Assembly: GCA_015847255.1 (NCBI GenBank)
Contig: JADLZK010010174.1
Span: 1,240,001 to 1,304,000, forward strand
Length of the DNA: 64,000 nucleotides
Source of the DNA: Hyparrhenia diplandra
Lineage: Eukaryota > Streptophyta > Magnoliopsida > Poales > Poaceae
Direction of reading: 5' to 3'
Below, one piece after another: positions 1 through 9,441 of this stretch (position 1 is its first letter; every line of letters begins with the position of its first letter). The position numbers and the translations under genes are program-made. The notes under the pieces are model-generated. The model had not been told where the DNA came from and searched no databases. It saw only the letters and a program-made list of their open reading frames with translations.

Positions 1-416
1 TTGCAATCATCATCTATATGCATTGATTCTGCCATGCGACAGATAAAAGGCATAATGGATTACTTTGAGACCTACAGGAATGATGGGTTTGCTTCTAGTA
101 TGATAATTGCTAAAGAAATTGCATCTGAAATGGATGTTGAGTCATCATTTCCTGTAAAGCGTTGTGCTCTTAAAAAAAGAAACATTTTGATGAAAATAAT
201 AGTGAGCAAATCATCTTGCAAGCTGAGGACGATTTTAAAGCTTTTTACTTCATGATTTTGGTTGATATGGCAAAACATCATTGCAAAAGAGATTTGATCA
301 ACTCCAGGAATTTAGTGAGATATTTGGGTTTTAATGAGTTCAACAAGCTGGATGAAATTGATATTGAAACCATCATCGACGACTTCGCATCAAGGAATGT
401 TACAAGAAATTTTTGA
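1..416 (+). pseudogene. hAT/TTF-type (zinc finger MYM-type 1-like) transposase remnant
   Basis: Two reading frames together resemble the middle of plant TTF-type hAT transposases, often annotated as zinc finger MYM-type protein 1-like. The first frame (1 to about 180) has a segment like the family's alpha-helical stretch before the DDE-like core. The second (about 183-413) reads HFDENNSEQ, then FKAFYFMILVDMA, close to the family's YF-x-LVDMA block. The switch occurs at an A7 run near 174-180. The fragment is cut by the window edge on the left and ends at a TGA at 413-415. Family recall is from memory without a search, so the assignment is moderate. Confidence 0.45.
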
Positions 417-1453
417 GGTAACTCAATATATATAGAAATTATTTCATATGAATATTTCTTTTTGCATTTAGTTAACCGTATCGCTTTCATATAAAAGGGT
501 CCAAAATTTTAGTTTCGTTCCAGGTCCTAAAATACATAGAATCGCACTGATGGCACGGAGCATGGAACAACTGCAATATGTCTCTCCCTGTCTTTGGTTT
601 GGAACAGAGAAATTCCATACGATCGAGTAAAAAGTTATGGTTTTAGGGGGGCTTTATTGAGATTCCCATAGGTGTTTGTTTTTTGCTGGGGGCTAGTGCA
701 TAAATTTGTGCTTCTACACACTGGTTAGAAGTTTTAAGATAATAAGTTACCATAAGTTCATTGAACTTATCTATATATGAATCTATATGCATTTCGATCT
801 GATTCATGGTTGTCATCCATGTATGACATGTACTTAGTTGTAACAATTACTTGAGTTAGGCTAGCTCTTCCTGTAGTGCCCATGACGCATCTTGACATGC
901 TAGTTTCATATTTGCTTGGATTTTTAGGGATTTTCTGCACATGTAGTGCTTATTATACCTTTTATTCTAGATTTTAGGTCCTACGCTGTGTACTATTTGT
1001 TGCCCTAGCATTATATTTCAGTTTGAACTCTGATATGTCGAATTTTCTATCAAAGTATATGATGAAGGACTAGTGCCTACGTGCGCTTTTGCCTTTTCCT
1101 TCATGCCAATTGTAATTTGTTGATGGCTAGCTAATAAAGCTTGTCTCTTTGCTCGCAAAAAAAATATATGATTGGCAGCTTATATTTTTTTTGAAAAAAA
1201 CTTTGTAGTCCCTACATTGTTCTGTCAATGTAAATATACGATATTCAATCTCAAATATAAAAAGTTTATATAATAACTCCCGTAATCTTCTATTATTGAG
1301 ATTAATATATCATTTAACATGAATTATGTCCTACCATAACTCACTAAAGAAATATTTTTCATGGCGATTGATACACCATGTAGATAGGCTCGCTGCTTCT
1401 TTCATATACATGCATAGTGTGTCTGTGGAGAGAGAGGGGGAGGATGCACGCAC
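417..1453. other. Non-coding sequence between transposase remnant and last visible WD40 exon
   Basis: No coding region is recognised. An AATAAA signal near 1131-1136 is followed about 20 bases later by a short A-run (1159-1166), which resembles the tail of a polyadenylated or retroposed sequence on the plus strand. The rest is AT-rich. Further exons of the minus-strand kinase-MSP-WD40 gene would be expected here, but I could not recognise any. Confidence 0.4.
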
Positions 1454-1623
1454 CTGTAATTAGTGGAGTTCCAGAAGCTAATAAGTGGCCGGTGCGGGAA
1501 AGCTTTGGAATAGATACCTGCAACTATTAGCGGAAGTGTTGGGTGGCAAGCTACTGCGGTAGTAAAATATGTTGCAGTCTCATAGAGTGTGTGAACTCGT
1601 GTCCCTGTCTGCAAATCCCATAT
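1454..1623 (-). pseudogene. Exon 10: WD40 repeat segment, last exon recognised
   Basis: The exon starts IWDLQTGTRVHTLYETA and continues AVACHPTLPLIVAG, matching the VWDYQTK...HPELPI block of coatomer beta-prime. It then reads ISFWNSTNYR up to a GTGCGT donor, ending in phase 2. The stretch between IVAG and ISFWN is poorly conserved. A GT at IVAG|GTATCT could be an alternative donor. Later exons are not recognised, so the 3' end is missing or too diverged to see. Confidence 0.68.
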
Positions 1624-1932
1624 CTGATTCAATACGAGAACCAAAAATGTGAATTACACAGTATTCGAGTCGATCAATTGTACCCAGTACAAATGCACAC
1701 AGCAACACTTACGGTTAGACCATCTTTGTCGGTAATCTGGTCGACAACCACATGGTTCTGGCTAGCCTGGTGAAAACATGGTCATAGACCATCAAGTATT
1801 CATAATTCTGTTGTATGGTTATGATAGGCTTATTTGGACCATCAATTGACCAGACCTGTTAAACGGGGTACATTTTGAGGTAGAAGGTCGAAGTCAGATT
1901 AGGTTAGGACGTTGAATAAATCGGCTCATCAT

Positions 1933-2054
1933 ACTCCATTTGTTTTAAAAAAAATAAATAATTTTTTAGTTAATGTGTCTACACAAGTGCTTGCCTCAAT
2001 GTATATATGTGTATAGCTAAAAAGTATATTTTCATTTTTGGAATGGAACGGCAG
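1933..2054. mobile_element. Degenerate Stowaway-like MITE in an intron
   Basis: The segment is flanked by TA on both sides. It begins CTCCATTTGTTTTAAAA and ends TTTTGGAATGGAACGGCAG, which resembles the inverted CTCCNTCCGTTTCAAAA ends of Stowaway elements after mutation. The interior is AT-rich and non-coding. It lies in the intron between exons 9 and 10. Confidence 0.35.
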
Positions 2055-2111
2055 TAATAATAGCATAAAAAGAAAAAACTAGCACAAGGGAAGGGAAATA
2101 AAGAAACCAAC

Positions 2112-2509
2112 CTTCAGTCCAGAGCGTTGCGCGCCACACGTAAAGGTCTCCATGTTGTTTGGATTAAACTTGGCAATGAAATACTCGTAACTTGGTGAAC
2201 TGTCAGAGGATGAGCGAACTTTTCGAGAACAGGTCCATCCCTTGTCCCACTTCCAGAGCTGCAAGACGCCGTCAATACCCGCCAATAGCAGGTATGGGTA
2301 GGTAGGGTGAATCGCCAACGACACCACAGGGCAATTGCAAGCTTTAAATTTCTTTATTTCTTGCCATGTTTCACAGGAGTAGACATGCACATATCCCGCA
2401 GAATTTGCGGTCACGAACCATTGCTTTCGTGGGATGAATGTAACCGCTACAATCCCTAGTTTTGGGACCGTGCTTTCTTCCTCCCCACATCGAATGCATA
2501 CACTGTTAC
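2112..2509 (-). pseudogene. Exon 9: WD40 repeats 2-3, one-base deletion
   Basis: The exon opens in phase 0 with VTVYAFDVG, then must shift one frame at a GGGG run (near 2483-2486) to continue GEEESTVPKLGIVAV. It then reads WFVTANSAGYVHVYSCET and SLAIHPTYPYLLLAG, a close match to the second and third blades of coatomer beta-prime. Length is 398 bp against 399 expected from the flanking phases. The donor is CTGAAG|GTTGGT. It ends in the K of a K-IWD junction completed by exon 10. Confidence 0.78.
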
Positions 2510-2699
2510 CTGCCAATTTTTTTTTATTTTAATGAAAAAATAGTAATATTTGTAAGCCGATCGTGGTCGTGGTTAATAAATAAAAGGGGTCTGTGCCAGA
2601 TGCACTCAAAAAACTAACAGTTGAACCATCATCTCAGCTGGCGAACATGCATAGTATGATAGATGACGCATGAGATGAATCACAAATATATGGCATTAC

Positions 2700-2751
2700 C
2701 TCCTCATTGTGGTCCCAAATGGTAAGATAGTTGTCACCACCCGCCAAAATC
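2700..2751 (-). pseudogene. Exon 8: WD40 repeat segment
   Basis: This 52-bp exon has a CGTAG acceptor and a GTAATG donor. With the two bases from exon 7 it gives 18 codons reading WILAGGDNYLTIWDHNEE, a WD blade ending in the diagnostic IWD. It ends in phase 0. Confidence 0.75.
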
Positions 2752-3125
2752 CTACGTGATGAAATTAGGGCGAGAGTAAGTGTAGTACGGGGATTTCAAT
2801 ATAATTAGGAATTCGCCAGAAAAAAATAATTCAAGGTATAATAATAAATGGCCACTTCTCTTCAATGCAATTATCGAAACTTTGAATATATGGGAGATAG
2901 AGATGTCGGGTAGAAAGTTTACTTGAGCTAATTATGCTGAAATTCCTACCTAAGAAAAGTTAGATCGTATCTTGATGATAACTAATTACATTACTACAGA
3001 TTCGCACATCACTGCCGCCAACATCACCGTCGAAATTGAGAGAACTGCCAGTGAAAACCCTTTATGGTCAATTCTAGGCTAAAAAAGGAGCATAAGGCTG
3101 AGAACCTGCGACCGAAATCAGTGAA

Positions 3126-4560
3126 GATCCTTTATGGTCAGTTCTAGACCGAGGTGCCCCCCGGCGGGTGGTGCTTCTTGTCCCCCCCGACGGCGCATCC
3201 GGGAGGAGCTCCGGCCCCCTTCCCCTCAGCTGCGCGGCAGCACCGGGCGGCGGCGCACATGTGGAATGGAGGGCCCAGCGGAGGAGCGGACGCTTGAGTC
3301 CGCAGCGGCGGCGCCCTTCCTCCCGGTGGATTCAAGGGTATAAAGCAATGTTTTTGTCCACTTGTGTCATTGGAGTCAGTTGTCACGGCACGGCATCTCT
3401 TTGCATGATTGAAGAATCCGAGCTTGTGTCAGCTATTAGTTACTGCAATTTTGATGCGAGCAATTTCACATAAATTTACTACTACGACGAAGGCATCATC
3501 GAGGCTCTAGTGTCTTTTTAGAATTTTTTTTGACAACAAACATAAATATTCATTATGATAAGGCAGCAGCCATTTTACAGATAGGTCCTCATATGAAGAC
3601 CAAATTACACACAGGTCCCGGATCTAGAGAGAAACAGGGCAGCGTTGTCCCCGGCGACGGAACGATGAAGCCGCCCGGTGGTGGGTCGCAAGGGCGTCGA
3701 AGACGATACACCCAGTGGAGACCGCGCAAAGCGCCGGTTGAAGGCGGGCCGGTGAAACCGACGAGGAAGAAGCACACCGACGGCCCGAAGATTCGGGTTG
3801 GAGTCCTCGCCGGAGGTTGATGAAGCGGCTTGGACCGAGATCCTGTGGGAGACGGCGCCATCGCACAAGCACCGGAGTGGAGCCACCATGTTGGGGAAGA
3901 AAGCTCCAGGACCCCGACGCTAGTTGGGGGCTGCTTGGTGGAAGGCGGGCGGAGTGGGTCGTGGCGGTGGTGGCGGGTCGGAGAAGGGCAGAGATCTCGA
4001 GGCGATGCAGGGGAGGCGGAGAAGATGGAGCGGGCCGAGATCCGCACATCGATGGAGAGGATTGACATTGTTTAGAAGTACCTTGGCTGTAGGCTCGCCG
4101 ATGGCGATGGGTGATGCCGCAGCAGCGACGACGACGAAGAAAGTTGCAGCCCGGGGGGGAGCACCCATCCCGGACTCCTAGGACTACTATATAGGAGGGA
4201 GGGACCCTTTCCCTACCCGTTGTGGCGAGGACGCCGGAGCGGAAGGAAGGGGCCGACAGAGGCTTGATTCGGCGGCGGCGGCGGTGGTGAAATCCGACAC
4301 GGAATGATGGGAGACATTGAGGAAGAAAAGTTGGAAACGTTTACTACTCGGAGCGTACTACTCGCGAAAGTGCTTCGCGAGAGCTCCATGTCTTTCTAGC
4401 TTGGACGAAGGCATCATCGAGGCGCTATTCGACACTGCAGCAACAAACCACAAGCCGAAATATATAGACTCGCCGCGTGGCTCCCCGGCCCCGACTCGGG
4501 AGTGGCATCCATGGAGTCGACATTAACCGCTCCACGGGTCGTAGCCAAATGCTCAGATCT
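3126..4560. other. GC-rich block of unknown origin inside the large intron
   Basis: GC-rich sequence lies in an otherwise AT-rich intron. Open frames exist on both strands but none looks like a known protein, and they are best explained by base composition. A 20-bp perfect direct repeat (GACGAAGGCATCATCGAGGC) lies at 3486-3505 and 4404-4423. A shorter direct repeat with CTTTATGGTCA lies near 3060 and 3130. A TATATA-like motif occurs at about 4188-4193. It could be a captured promoter or gene fragment in a DNA transposon, but no clear termini were found. Confidence 0.4.
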
Positions 4561-5279
4561 GATTTGTTCATTCCGTCTCCCCTGCTTACTTTGATTTGTT
4601 CAACTCTCTCAGATCCATTGGAGTGCATCCAAATCCAAGGCAGATGAGACCTATGATGGATCCATAGTGGCGGATTTTTAGGCATGTTATTCTCACAAGG
4701 TTTGCTCTCCTCAGATCTGAAGCCTGTTCTTAATCTGTTTGCTCCCGTTGTTTTCTAATCCCCACTTATTTTTAAATTCAATTTTGATGTCTGCAGATTG
4801 CAACAACGGGATTGATAGCAGGCTAAGAGTCCTTTTATTTTCTGGATCAATCTCAGATTAGGAGGAAATAAAGCAAGAATAGAATTTTTTTCTGAATTCC
4901 TTTTATTTTCATCTAAGATTTGTGATGTGTTTCTTCGATGAACCGTGGTGGCATTGGAGCATGGTGAGGCCGTGGCAGAAATAACGAGTGTGCTAAAGGG
5001 AGCACACATGCTTTGCTATTTTGTTTTGTTTTTTTAAAGCCTATCACTACCGGGTAAACACTCGGAAGTAAAAAGAATGGGCACAGCAATGCCGCATCCC
5101 TACTGTCGGTTCAATTTTTCGTAGTGAAGGGGGTTTTGGAGCTGGGCAATGATGTACTATTCTGTAGTAGTGTAAGTGGGAACAGAAGTTTCAACTAGCT
5201 ACTGGCCAAGCCCTCACCCATGAGACTTGATCACCCACTCTACTTGATGGAGAGGAACCATCTCACAGAGGCAACGCTA
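4561..5279. other. Unassigned intronic sequence
   Basis: Low-GC non-coding sequence with a pyrimidine-rich stretch followed by TCTGCAG near 4790-4797, which resembles a splice acceptor on the plus strand. No gene or complete repeat is recognised. Confidence 0.3.
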
Positions 5280-6424
5280 GGAATTTTTAATTTGAGCTAG
5301 GGTGGCTGATGAGGGATAATTTTTCTTTTAATCTGGTTAAGGAGGTGTGGGAAACTTAGAATATGGGAGGAGACCCTTGGAACATGGCAATCCAAAGTTA
5401 GAAGACTGCAACGATTTCTTCGAGGTTGGGTTCGAAATTTAGCCTCTCAAAACAAGAAGCATAAACTAGACCCGTTGAAAAAAAAAAAAAATAGATGCCC
5501 TTGACAGAAAGGTTGAGACAAATTTATTATCATCCCAGGAGGTGGAGCTTAATCATCATTTTAAAGGGTAATTAACAAAGTTACTAATGAGAGGAGGAGA
5601 TTTATTGGCTCCAACAATCAACAAGCAACAAAGTTATTGCAAGGGATGACAATACTAAATTATTTCCATATGTTGGCTAATGGGAGACACAGAAAAACAA
5701 AAAATACTCAACTTGAACAGGAAGAAGGAATCGTTGTTGGGGAGGCAAATTTGAAAGATTATATAACCAATTACTACAAAAGACTGTTTGGACTACATTT
5801 ATAGAAGTCTTTCTCACTGGATGAAAATTTGAGGCATGATATACCTCAAGTGTCAGTGGAGGATAATGAAGTATTAGTGGCTCCATTTACCGAGGAGGAG
5901 GTTAAATCGGCAACCGTTGATATGGAACACAATAATGCTCTAGTCCGCACAATTTTCTAGCGGAATTTTACCAATTCTTTTGGGATGTGGTCAAGTAGGA
6001 CCTGATGAGCCCATTTTATTATATGGGGAGATTGCCTATCCGCAGTTTAAATTTTGGGGTTATTACATTACTGCCCAAGAACACAAAAGCAACTCGAATA
6101 ATACAGTATAGGCCAATTTGTCTCCTAAACGTGTCGCTCAAAGTCTTTACGAAGGTGTTAAATAATAGAATTTTGAAAGTGGTAGATAAATTGATAGGAC
6201 CATCTCATACGACTTTTATTCCTGGGAGATACATAATGGAAGGTTTTGAGTTGCATAGGAAGGAAAAGGATGGAGTGATCCTAAAATTAGATTTTGAAAA
6301 GCACGTGATAATATTAAGTGGCATTTTATACAACAAGTCCTTAGAATGAATGGATTCTCATCAGTTTGGTGTGAATGGATTCAAGAGAGTCATTTCTAGA
6401 GGCAAAGTTGCAATAAAGGTCAAT

Positions 6425-6660
6425 TATCTTGTTAGAATCAAGCCTAGCCTTGATCACTCTATTTTGCTCGATTCAGTCTTTTTAATGAGGTTCTTTTGTT
6501 GGATTGTAAATAGCTTTAATAGTTCTTTTGTAGTCTTTCTCTCTTTGAGCTTAACTGCTGGTTAGGATCTTCTCTTGTTTGTAAGTATCTTTTGAACTCT
6601 CCTTTAATTTAATCTCTCTTGTCGGGGCTTTTGCCCCATGGTTCTCGTTTAAAAAAAAAG
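6425..6660 (+). mobile_element. Small poly(A)-tailed retroposon inserted in LINE-A
   Basis: This 236-bp segment ends in a nine-base A-run and a G (6651-6660). It is flanked by near-identical 11-bp repeats, TAAAGGTCAAT (6414-6424) and TAGAGGTCAAT (6661-6671). Removing it rejoins the LINE-A frame between VAIKVN and DDLSHYF. It contains TCGGGGCTTTTGCCCC before the tail, like the 3' end of plant LINEs, so it is probably a severely 5'-truncated LINE copy. Confidence 0.72.
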
Positions 6661-7594
6661 TAGAGGTCAATGATGATTTAAGCCACTATTTCCAAGCAAG
6701 AAAAGGGGTGCATCATGGGGGATCTGCTATCTACAATCTTGTTTAATATAGTGGTTGATGCTAGCAATTCTCATTTTGTGAGCTAAAAGAAGCAGAACAA
6801 ATTCATGGAGTGGTTCTCGCATTTGATTGATGAAGGAGTCTCAGTCCTTCAATATGTAGACAACACTGTTATCTTTATGGACAATGATTTAGAGAGGGCC
6901 AAAACATCATGTTCTTGTTTTGTGCTTTTGAGCAACTATCGGGACTCAAAATCTATTCCATAAAAGTGAATTGTTCTGTTATGGAGAAGCTAATACTCAT
7001 CAAGTGGAGTACACACAAATTTATGGTTGTAGCATAGGATCGTTTCCTTTTAGATATCTAGGAATTTCTATGCATCATCGAAAATTAATGAATAAGGATT
7101 AGAAACATGTTGAAATTCCTTGTTTGGTTTTGATAATTGATGAAACCTCTCTATGGTAATATGTAAACCAAAAGATCAGGGAGGATTGTGAGTCTTAAAG
7201 TCTTAAAATCTAGGTATGCATAATAGGTGCCTACTAAGTAAGTGGCTTTTCAAGTTGATAAATGGGGATGTGGTATGGCAACCATTACTTAAAAGTAAAT
7301 ACTTAAGGGACAAAACTCTGACTCAGGCTCAACACATGTACGAGGACTCTCAGTTTTGGGCTAGCCTTATGAAGGTCAAGGATGAGTTCTAGTCTAGGGT
7401 AGATTTCATCTAGGTGACAGATCCCAAGTGCGTTTTTGGGAGGATTTGTGTATAATGTCACAGCCTCTAAAAACAAGCTTTCTCGACACTATGTAACATA
7501 CCGAGAAACAGAAGTGCCTCTATTAGGTTAGTACTTGTCTATGATACTTGTTAAATGTAGTGTTCAAGAGATCTCTAGTGAGAGTTGATTTGCA

Positions 7595-7677
7595 GGCATA
7601 GCATAATGTGGTGGCCATGATTACAGATGTACAAGGCATGGCATAATGTGGTGGCCGTGATTACAGATGTAGTACAA
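7595..7677 (+). repeat. About 40-bp tandem duplication in LINE-A
   Basis: Copy 1 (7595-7634) and copy 2 (7635-7677) share GCATAATGTGGTGGCC and GTGATTACAGATGT blocks, with two substitutions and one three-base gap. The duplication lies in the region between RT and the zinc-binding domain. Confidence 0.8.
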
Positions 7678-8539
7678 TTAAATAACCAAAGGGATCACTT
7701 TGTGTGGGGCTACATCAAAATCGATTGTTTTATGTTAATTTCATGTATAGAGAGCATTGTTACATGTAAATGCGATATCGTATGATATATTGATTTGGAT
7801 ACTTAAACTACCCCCCTCAAGATTAAAGTTTTTGCGTGGTGCTTGTACAAGGGATTGATCTTAACCAAAGATAATTTAGGTAGGAGACAATGGCAAAGAG
7901 ATAAGAAGTGTTGTTTTTGTTTCTTCAATGAGACCATACAATATTTATTCTTTGACTGTCATTATGCTAAATTTATATAGAGAATCATTCATATTTCATT
8001 TAACCTAAAAACTCCGACCAGTGTACACAATTTGTTTATAGGTTGGTTGGGAGGGTTAAATGGAAAAATAAAATATCAAATTCTTGTGGGTGCAAGTGCT
8101 ATTTGTTAGGCACTTTGGTTTACACGTAATGATGTGTGTTTGACAAGACCACAACATTGTCTTATATGCAAATTATCTTGAAGGGACGTATTGGACCAGG
8201 CACCTTTGGACCTTACTTTAGAAGGAGGAGGATCGCCAAATCATGAAGGAGAGATGTAGGACTATTGGAGACAGCCGTGATGGAGGTGTTTGAAAGACAT
8301 GGCTGGAGATTTAGCAACATAATTGCTCTTTGGTTTGTTCCTTTTGAAAACGTTACTGTCTTGATGGCTCAAAACTTTGTTTTTGAGATTTTTTGGGAAT
8401 TGTTTTGCTTGCTTCTAATAATAGATCGACAACCATATGCACTAGTGGATACAGAAGCTAGGATATTAATAAATTTCTTTTTTTTTCTTAAGATAGATCG
8501 AGTAACAAAACAGACAAGCGTCAAAATTAATCTGCTCAC

Positions 8540-8601
8540 CATGGCTTTGTGGGATGCACATCTACATATCCTACGCTCGTAAATGCCACCGAGGATACGA
8601 T
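8540..8601 (-). pseudogene. Exon 7: start of coatomer beta-prime-like WD40 domain
   Basis: This 62-bp exon lies between a GTGTCAG acceptor and a GTGAGC donor. It encodes 20 codons ending DVHPTKP plus the first two bases of a Trp codon. The DVHPTKPW motif is characteristic of the first blade of coatomer beta-prime (COPI) WD40 propellers. Its phase-2 end matches the start of exon 8 at 2751, nearly 5.8 kb away, restoring W-I-L-A-G-G-D. This join is the main evidence that the kinase-MSP and WD40 parts belong to one gene. Confidence 0.75.
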
Positions 8602-8689
8602 CTGACACAAGGAAATAGTATTTCTGTAAACGGAGCGGATCCAGATTAAATAGACTAGAAATTATATTGAACAAGAAAGAACAACTCAC

Positions 8690-9096
8690 CCTCGGGGCAG
8701 ACGATCTCTCCCTCGGTTGATAGTCGATAGCAGTCACAATTGCGGAATGCACCTCTTCACCCAACTCTTCAACTAGCTTCAGATCAATATTTGGTTCGTT
8801 GCCAATAGATGCGACGAGATCTTTAAGCTCTCTCTCACTTCCCATCGTGATCATCAGAATTTTAAATATGCCCAGGTTCAGTGGCGGCTGCTCTTGCTCT
8901 ACCATTGTCACGTTTAAAGTGGCAGTGGACATTGGGCCCAAAACCAAGCTGAGCTCGTCGATAGAATATATCTCTGGGAACTGCGGTATGATCCAATAGT
9001 TGGCAAAATCATCAGTTTTGTTGATTAAGTTCAGCAAGCACGGGATACGCTTTTTAGCCTCGAAGGAAAGCAGAGCTCGAGGGGGTGGACTTGCAA
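8690..9096 (-). pseudogene. Exon 6: MSP (VAP-like) domain, one-base deletion
   Basis: The exon starts after a TTGCAG acceptor. It reads LQVHPLELCFP, the usual opening of MSP domains appended to grass kinases, then meets a stop in that frame. One base on, the reading continues with FEAKKRIPCLLNL and NKTDDFANYWI, the MSP beta-strand core with the conserved N-x-T-D pattern. The exon is 407 bp and both neighbours are in phase 0, so 408 was expected. The shift lies in the CTTTCCTTCGAG stretch near 9062-9073. MSP domains of VAP proteins bind FFAT-type peptides at ER contact sites. Whether this copy did so is unknown. Confidence 0.78.
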
Positions 9097-9441
9097 CTGC
9101 AATAACAACATATATAATACTAGTTAGTAGTGTGAGACCTGACATGATTCTAGCGTTGAAGTAAGCTTTATTGTCAAAGTAAATCACATGGGTGCCATTA
9201 TTTTGACTAAATCCTAGTACATTGTTTGTTGAAATCAATTGAGATGCAATCTAACATATAAAAGTTTGTAGCTTGGATCTTATGAACATTTTATTTCATG
9301 AAATGTTTGCACACAAATCCTAGTTATTAGACACCTGGCTCAGAAAAGCTATGAATCAAAAACATTTGTTTTTTTAAAAGTATGCTAACAAAAGGTGATT
9401 TGAATCACTCAAGCATCTATATTCTATCGGAATAATCATAC

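Larger units (their letters stand above)
5280..8400 (+). pseudogene. LINE-A: 5'-truncated non-LTR retrotransposon, reverse transcriptase and zinc-binding domain remnants
   Basis: Broken frames on the plus strand follow the order of a plant L1-type ORF2. A pre-RT linker (about 5280-5980) is followed by RT motifs GVITLLPKN, YRPICLLNVS and ILKLDFEK (6050-6300), DDLSHYFQARKGV (6672-6710), a degraded catalytic box YVDN in place of F/YADD (6856-6867) and FPFRYLGI (7042-7065). The C-terminal zf-RVT zinc-binding region lies at about 7800-8110. No endonuclease domain is seen, so the copy is 5' truncated. Many stops and frameshifts show it is old. It lies antisense to the host gene, in its largest intron. 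Confidence 0.85.

Noticed and set aside
3589..4181. Several overlapping open frames on both strands in the GC-rich intron block
   Set aside because: No frame shows protein-like conservation or a known motif. Simultaneous openness in several frames points to composition.
5045..5126. 82-bp segment with CACTA start and TAGTG end
   Set aside because: The ends match CACTA transposons, but no inverted terminal repeat beyond six bases and no three-base duplication are present. Probably chance or a scrap.
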